From Mollicutes bacterium (GTDB lineage: Bacteria; Bacillota_I; Bacilli_A; RF39; UBA660), in assembly GCA_003566505.1 (NCBI GenBank), contig PXDA01000045.1, positions 1 to 16,166 on the forward strand: 16,166 bases of DNA. The letters are read 5' to 3'. The position numbers and the translations under genes are program-made. Under the pieces are notes generated by a model. That model saw only the letters and a list, made by a program, of their open reading frames with translations. It was not told the origin of the DNA and searched no databases. Numbering within the stretch: position 1 is the stretch's first letter; every line of letters begins with the position of its first letter. Positions 12,304-16,166 of this stretch are shown here, one piece after another.

Positions 12304-14991
12304 ATGACCGAAGAAAAATATGTGGAAAGGCCAAATACAACAATGCGTGATTTTTTAATTCAATTTCTTTTTGTGGCATTGTTTATTTTTATTCTTTTTT
12401 GGCTGTTTCCAACTAAAGATTATGTTGATGATAAAGTAGATTCATTATATCGTTCTAATTTTGCGCAAAATGTTGATCGGATGAAAGAAGGGGCTATTTA
12501 CTATTTTATAAATCCGCGTTTACCGCAAAATTATGGTGATAGCGAGCGACTTAGTTTACAAGAGATGTATGATTTGAAAATAGTATTACCAATTATTGAT
12601 GAGAATGGGTATCACTGTGATCCTCATCGCTCTTATGTGGAAATAACAAAAGTTGATGCTGATCATTATTTATTACGAATTTTCTTATCATGCCCAGAAA
12701 TGGAAGATTATTTACACGTTCATTTAGGTTGTTATGATTATTGTGAGCGAGATATTTGTGAAAAGGAAAAGGAAGAAGAAGAACCAAAACCAATTGATCA
12801 TCGTCCGGCACCAAAACCAAAACCATGTCCACCAGATGATCCTTGTCCACCAAAAGAAGTGCCGGCGGCACCTAAATTAAAGTGTAGTACACAATCAATA
12901 TCACAAATTGATTTGCAATGGAGTCAAGTTGATAGTGCCAAAGGATATCGTTTATATCGTTGTACTGGTTCAACGTGTGTTCCTAATATTATGGTTCGAT
13001 CACAAACGGGAACACAATGGTCTGATATGGGCTTATCATCGGGGACAACATATCGTTACCGTGCTGTTGCATATAATGATGCTGGTGTTAGTAACTATAG
13101 TAATGTCGTATCGTGTGCGACACCGCAAAAACCAGTTCAGCCTGAACCACCTGCCGCACCAAAAGTATCATGTAGTACAATTGATGATGATAAAATTGAA
13201 GTATCATGGAATAATGTTACGGATGCTTTAGGTTATCGAGTTTATCGTTGTGTTGGTGGTGGGTGTGTGCCAACGGTAGAAGTTCGTCATCAGTTAGATA
13301 CTAGTTGGGTTAATGCTAATTTATCACCGGGAACAACATATCGTTATCGTGTGGTTGCATATAATAAGGCTGGTAATAGTAATTATAGTAATACGGTGAC
13401 GTGTTCAACGCCAGAAGAACCGGCAAAACCGAAGCCACCAAAAGCACCGACAGTTAGTTGTGAAACAATTTCCAATAGTGAGATAGATGTTTCGTGGAGT
13501 AGCGTTAGTAGTGCGAAGGGTTATCGAGTTTACCGTTGTGAAGGAACTTCTTGTACCCCAACATCATTGGTTAGAACACAAACTGGTACAAGTTGGTTAA
13601 ATAGTAGTTTGAAAGAAGATACGGTATATCGTTATCGTGTCCGAGCATATAATGATGCTGGTAATAGCAGTTATAGTAATACTGTGACATGTCGTACTGA
13701 TAAGGAAGAAGTGCCAAAACCACCAAAAGCACCGACAGTTAGTTGTGAAACAATTTCCAATAGTGAGATAGATGTTTCGTGGAGTAGCGTTAGTAGTGCG
13801 AAGGGTTATCGAGTTTATCGTTGTGAAGGAACTTCTTGTACTCCAACATCATTGGTTAGAACACAAACCGGGACTAGTTGGTTAAATAGTAGTTTGAAAG
13901 AAGATACGGTTTATCGTTATCGTGTCCGAGCATATAATGATGCTGGTAATAGTAGTTATAGTAATACTGTGACATGTCAAACTGATAAAGAAGCAATACC
14001 AAAACCACCAAAGGCACCAACAGCTAGTTGTGAAACAATATCAAATAGTCAGATAGAAGTTTCATGGAGCAGCATTAGTAATGCGCAAGGATATCGTGTT
14101 TATCGTTGTGAAGGAAGTTCTTGTACCCCAACATCATTGGTTAGAACACAAACGGGTACTAATTGGTTAAATAGTGGTTTGAAAGAAGATACGGTTTATC
14201 GTTATCGTGTTCGAGCATATAATGATGCTGGCAATAGCAGTTATAGTAATACTGTGACATGTCGAACCGATAAAAAAGAAGAAAAAGTAGTAATGGAATA
14301 TGAATATAAAAAGGTTGAGGAAACTGAGGAAGTAGTTTGGGGATCATGGTCATCATGGTCGACAACTGCCGTAAGTGCTTCGGCTTTGCGACAGGTAGAA
14401 ACTAAAACGGAAGAAAAAGTGGAAACGCGTCGCGAAAAAGTAAAAGTAGGTTATCGAAATGAAGTTAAAACCGAAACGCGTCGGGTATTAATTGGCGAAA
14501 GAGCTGAGATTTCTTGTAACAAATGGAGTGGTAGTCAAGTTACAACAAGAACATATTGGCAAGAAGCATCAAATAGTCCAAGAATGTTAGGTTACATTCC
14601 AAGAGATACAAGTTCGACAATTTATGTTTTAATTTCGGTACCAACTGATGGTTATGATTGTGATTCAACAAGCTGTGTTGTTAAAAAAGGTGTTTATAAA
14701 GTTTTTGAAAGAAGAACAGAAACAACTACTAGTGGTCAAAATGTTTGTGTTAGTTATGATTTCAAAAAACAAGATCTTTATGCCGATAAAGTTGTATCAT
14801 ACAATGTTCAAACACCAATTTATGGTTATGTTGATAAAGAATACAAAACTACAGTAAAATATTATCGATTCCGTCAAGGACAAGTTCATCGTGAAGAACA
14901 TGTTATTATTCGATGGAGTGAGAATCCTTATGATTATTCATTAATTAATCAAGGATTTAAACCAACTGGACGAGAAAGACAGAAAAAATAG
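12304..14991 (+). CDS. Membrane-anchored surface protein with five cysteine-patterned FN3-like repeats
   Basis: An 895-residue protein, probably a surface adhesin or structural protein; no precise role can be assigned. Order: short cytoplasmic N-terminus, hydrophobic anchor (17-35), a Cys-containing domain (about 40-150), an acidic then proline-rich linker (about 152-185), five fibronectin type III-like repeats (186-662), then a unique C-terminal region (663-895). Each repeat has the FN3 signature W in the B strand (VSWSSV), YRVYRC, and TxYRYRVxAYNxAGxSxYSN, plus four conserved cysteines. The C-terminal region opens with WGSWSSWSTT (from Trp679), a thrombospondin-like or Firmicutes surface-protein motif, then Glu/Lys/Arg-Thr-rich strands and further cysteines. 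There is no LPxTG sorting signal. ATG 12304 follows GGAGGGG (12291-12297); an in-frame GTG at 12289 overlaps that site. It is co-transcribed with the next gene, 16 nt on. Confidence 0.88.
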   Translation: MTEEKYVERPNTTMRDFLIQFLFVALFIFILFWLFPTKDYVDDKVDSLYRSNFAQNVDRMKEGAIYYFINPRLPQNYGDSERLSLQEMYDLKIVLPIIDENGYHCDPHRSYVEITKVDADHYLLRIFLSCPEMEDYLHVHLGCYDYCERDICEKEKEEEEPKPIDHRPAPKPKPCPPDDPCPPKEVPAAPKLKCSTQSISQIDLQWSQVDSAKGYRLYRCTGSTCVPNIMVRSQTGTQWSDMGLSSGTTYRYRAVAYNDAGVSNYSNVVSCATPQKPVQPEPPAAPKVSCSTIDDDKIEVSWNNVTDALGYRVYRCVGGGCVPTVEVRHQLDTSWVNANLSPGTTYRYRVVAYNKAGNSNYSNTVTCSTPEEPAKPKPPKAPTVSCETISNSEIDVSWSSVSSAKGYRVYRCEGTSCTPTSLVRTQTGTSWLNSSLKEDTVYRYRVRAYNDAGNSSYSNTVTCRTDKEEVPKPPKAPTVSCETISNSEIDVSWSSVSSAKGYRVYRCEGTSCTPTSLVRTQTGTSWLNSSLKEDTVYRYRVRAYNDAGNSSYSNTVTCQTDKEAIPKPPKAPTASCETISNSQIEVSWSSISNAQGYRVYRCEGSSCTPTSLVRTQTGTNWLNSGLKEDTVYRYRVRAYNDAGNSSYSNTVTCRTDKKEEKVVMEYEYKKVEETEEVVWGSWSSWSTTAVSASALRQVETKTEEKVETRREKVKVGYRNEVKTETRRVLIGERAEISCNKWSGSQVTTRTYWQEASNSPRMLGYIPRDTSSTIYVLISVPTDGYDCDSTSCVVKKGVYKVFERRTETTTSGQNVCVSYDFKKQDLYADKVVSYNVQTPIYGYVDKEYKTTVKYYRFRQGQVHREEHVIIRWSENPYDYSLINQGFKPTGRERQKK
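12859..14289 (+). repeat. Five tandem FN3-coding repeats, period 288/288/285/285 nt
   Basis: Units begin at 12859, 13147, 13435, 13720 and 14005. Units 1 and 2 are diverged; units 3 and 4 are nearly identical DNA; unit 5 is close to both. Units 3 and 4 share their first 98 bases exactly. Across the 86-codon domain they then differ at seven sites, all silent, with amino-acid changes only in the linker that follows. This indicates a recent duplication, with selection or conversion keeping the protein constant. Confidence 0.93.
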
Positions 14992-15007
14992 TTAAGGGGG
15001 GAAAAAA

Positions 15008-16166
15008 ATGCCAAAAATAGCACATCGCAAACATGCGAGAAAAGTAAAAGTTATCGCTGTATTTACACTGGCGGCAATGTTTGCATCAGGTTGGTATCTA
15101 GGAAAAAATCATCATAAATTTATTAGTGCTTCAGAACCTGATTTGGAATTGCCGAAAAATGCAAGTGAACATTTAATTGAGGAAGATGAAAAAACACTTG
15201 AGGAAGAAGTTGCAGAAGCAATTGAAATTGCTGAAGTAAACTGTTTTGAGCAAATTGAAACAAAATTAATTAATTTTGTGGAAGATGCTAGTCAACGTGG
15301 GTTAGGTGATCTTGATATTGAAAAATTATTAGCGCTTTATATTGTATTAAACGTTGAAGAATTATCGCCAAGTCAAGCCGCTCATTTATATGATGACCGT
15401 TTTAATGCGGAAATCTTAATGGATAAGGCAACACAAGCAATTAATACAATTGCTAGTGATGCAATGTATTCAAAACCAGGAGAGTATATTGATGTTTCAT
15501 CATTAGTTGTTGATGATCAAGCAACCTCAGCAATTGTTAAATTTCAAGAAATAATTGCTCGCTACAATGATGCTGATCAAGATGCCAAAATTGATATGGC
15601 TAGAATTTTATTAAATGAAATTGAAGATATGTATGCAAGTGACAAATGGAAATCACTACCTGATGGTGCAAGTATGTTGATTCAAAGTAAAATATGGTTT
15701 GTTTATCATGATTTATTAAACAATAAAGCAATATTTGATCGTTATGGTAATCAAATGGAATCTTTAGAATTAATTATGTTTGCTAATCAAACAAATTGTT
15801 TAAAAGACAAAGATGCTCGTTATAATCCTAATGTTGCATCGCGATATAGTGATAATAATATTGCAGCTTTGAAAAAATTAGAAACTAAATATGATCAACA
15901 AATGCGTATTTATGCACAAGAAAATGAAATTTTATCACGCTTTCGTGAATTAATTGCTAATGTACAAGAAAAATCTGATCCAATTTATGTAGCACGACCA
16001 ACAATTGAAGAAAAAAGCATGGAGCAGAAACAGCCAAAATTAGAGGAAACAGTTGAAACAACAACACCAGCACCTGCTGTCGAAGAATCTTCACAACCAC
16101 CTCTAACAGAGGAAGAAATTGATGAACATAATATTAATGAGGAAATGCAAGCTGAGGGTTTGGTTG
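15008..16166 (+). CDS. N-terminally anchored extracytoplasmic protein, 3' truncated by window
   Basis: The frame is open from ATG 15008 to the window end (386 codons visible). A strong AAGGGGGG at 14994-15001 precedes it. The basic N-terminus (HRKHARKVKV) is followed by a single hydrophobic helix (about 15-31), giving a signal anchor or signal peptide. The outside part is helical and acidic, with LEEEVAEAIEIAE, and only two visible cysteines (VNCFEQ, TNCLKD). From about residue 340 it becomes a low-complexity Glu/Pro/Thr/Gln linker (ETTTPAPAVEESSQPPL), typical of a cell-wall-spanning stalk. No known domain is recognised. It directly follows the FN3 gene by 16 nt, so the two probably act together at the cell surface. 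Confidence 0.8.
   Translation, partial: MPKIAHRKHARKVKVIAVFTLAAMFASGWYLGKNHHKFISASEPDLELPKNASEHLIEEDEKTLEEEVAEAIEIAEVNCFEQIETKLINFVEDASQRGLGDLDIEKLLALYIVLNVEELSPSQAAHLYDDRFNAEILMDKATQAINTIASDAMYSKPGEYIDVSSLVVDDQATSAIVKFQEIIARYNDADQDAKIDMARILLNEIEDMYASDKWKSLPDGASMLIQSKIWFVYHDLLNNKAIFDRYGNQMESLELIMFANQTNCLKDKDARYNPNVASRYSDNNIAALKKLETKYDQQMRIYAQENEILSRFRELIANVQEKSDPIYVARPTIEEKSMEQKQPKLEETVETTTPAPAVEESSQPPLTEEEIDEHNINEEMQAEGLV

Noticed and set aside
12593..13231. Overlapping open frames on both strands in the FN3 gene
   Set aside because: They arise from the repetitive, proline-rich coding sequence. The main frame carries clear FN3 domains, and the others lack start signals.
13435..14289. CRISPR-like or mobile-element repeat
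   Set aside because: The repeats are 285 nt, directly adjacent, in frame, and encode protein domains. There are no spacers or terminal inverted repeats.
1..16166. Mollicutes code with TGA read as Trp
   Set aside because: TGA ends the desulfurase, the sugar kinase and the first partial gene at positions that fit family lengths or gene overlaps, and Trp positions use TGG.
1..16166. tRNA or rRNA genes
   Set aside because: No cloverleaf-like segments or rRNA signatures were seen in the short gaps between genes.

Overview
The window comes from an AT-rich, low-GC Gram-positive bacterium, most likely a Bacilli/Mollicutes-related lineage (Erysipelotrichia, RF39 or Acholeplasma-like; I cannot fix the taxon from sequence alone). 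Supporting signs are the rpsU-yqeY pairing, a Firmicutes-type parE-parC pair, strong AGGAGG-like ribosome binding sites and sigma-A-like promoters. Several promoters have an extended -10 (TGnTATAAT). TGA is used as a stop (for example at 2436-2438 and 11081-11083) and Trp is encoded by TGG, so the code is standard rather than the Mycoplasma/Spiroplasma code. Every supported gene is on the + strand.

Layout. (1) 1-590: the tail of an unidentified gene is followed by three tightly coupled small-peptide genes and a strong terminator. Two of the peptides carry textbook double-glycine export leaders. (2) 600-3527: an extended -10 promoter drives rpsU, yqeY, an IscS/NifS-type cysteine desulfurase and an unidentified acidic four-helix membrane protein, ending in a terminator. 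(3) 3559-10150: a promoter drives an ftsK/spoIIIE DNA translocase, then parE and parC (topoisomerase IV), ending in a terminator. This is a chromosome decatenation and segregation operon. (4) 10187-12186: a PfkB-family sugar kinase overlaps a small stand-alone Smr-domain protein; a membrane-anchored protein of unknown function follows with its own promoter, then a terminator. (5) 12249-end: a surface operon with an 895-residue membrane-anchored protein carrying five fibronectin type III-like repeats, each with four cysteines, followed by a second N-terminally anchored extracellular protein that runs off the window.

The part most likely to be undescribed is the peptide cassette at 100-564. Peptides A and B look like bacteriocin precursors (leaders ending ...AIKGG and ...SIRGG, cores of 31 and 38 residues with GxxxG motifs). 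Peptide C lacks a GG leader and instead has a hydrophobic N-terminus. Its last 24 residues nevertheless align without gaps with the end of the peptide B core, and all three peptides place their only cysteine at or next to the C-terminus. The second most interesting part is the cysteine-patterned FN3 surface protein, with two repeats that are identical in protein but differ at seven silent sites. The housekeeping operons look ordinary, except that ParC has Val in place of the usual quinolone-contact Ser.
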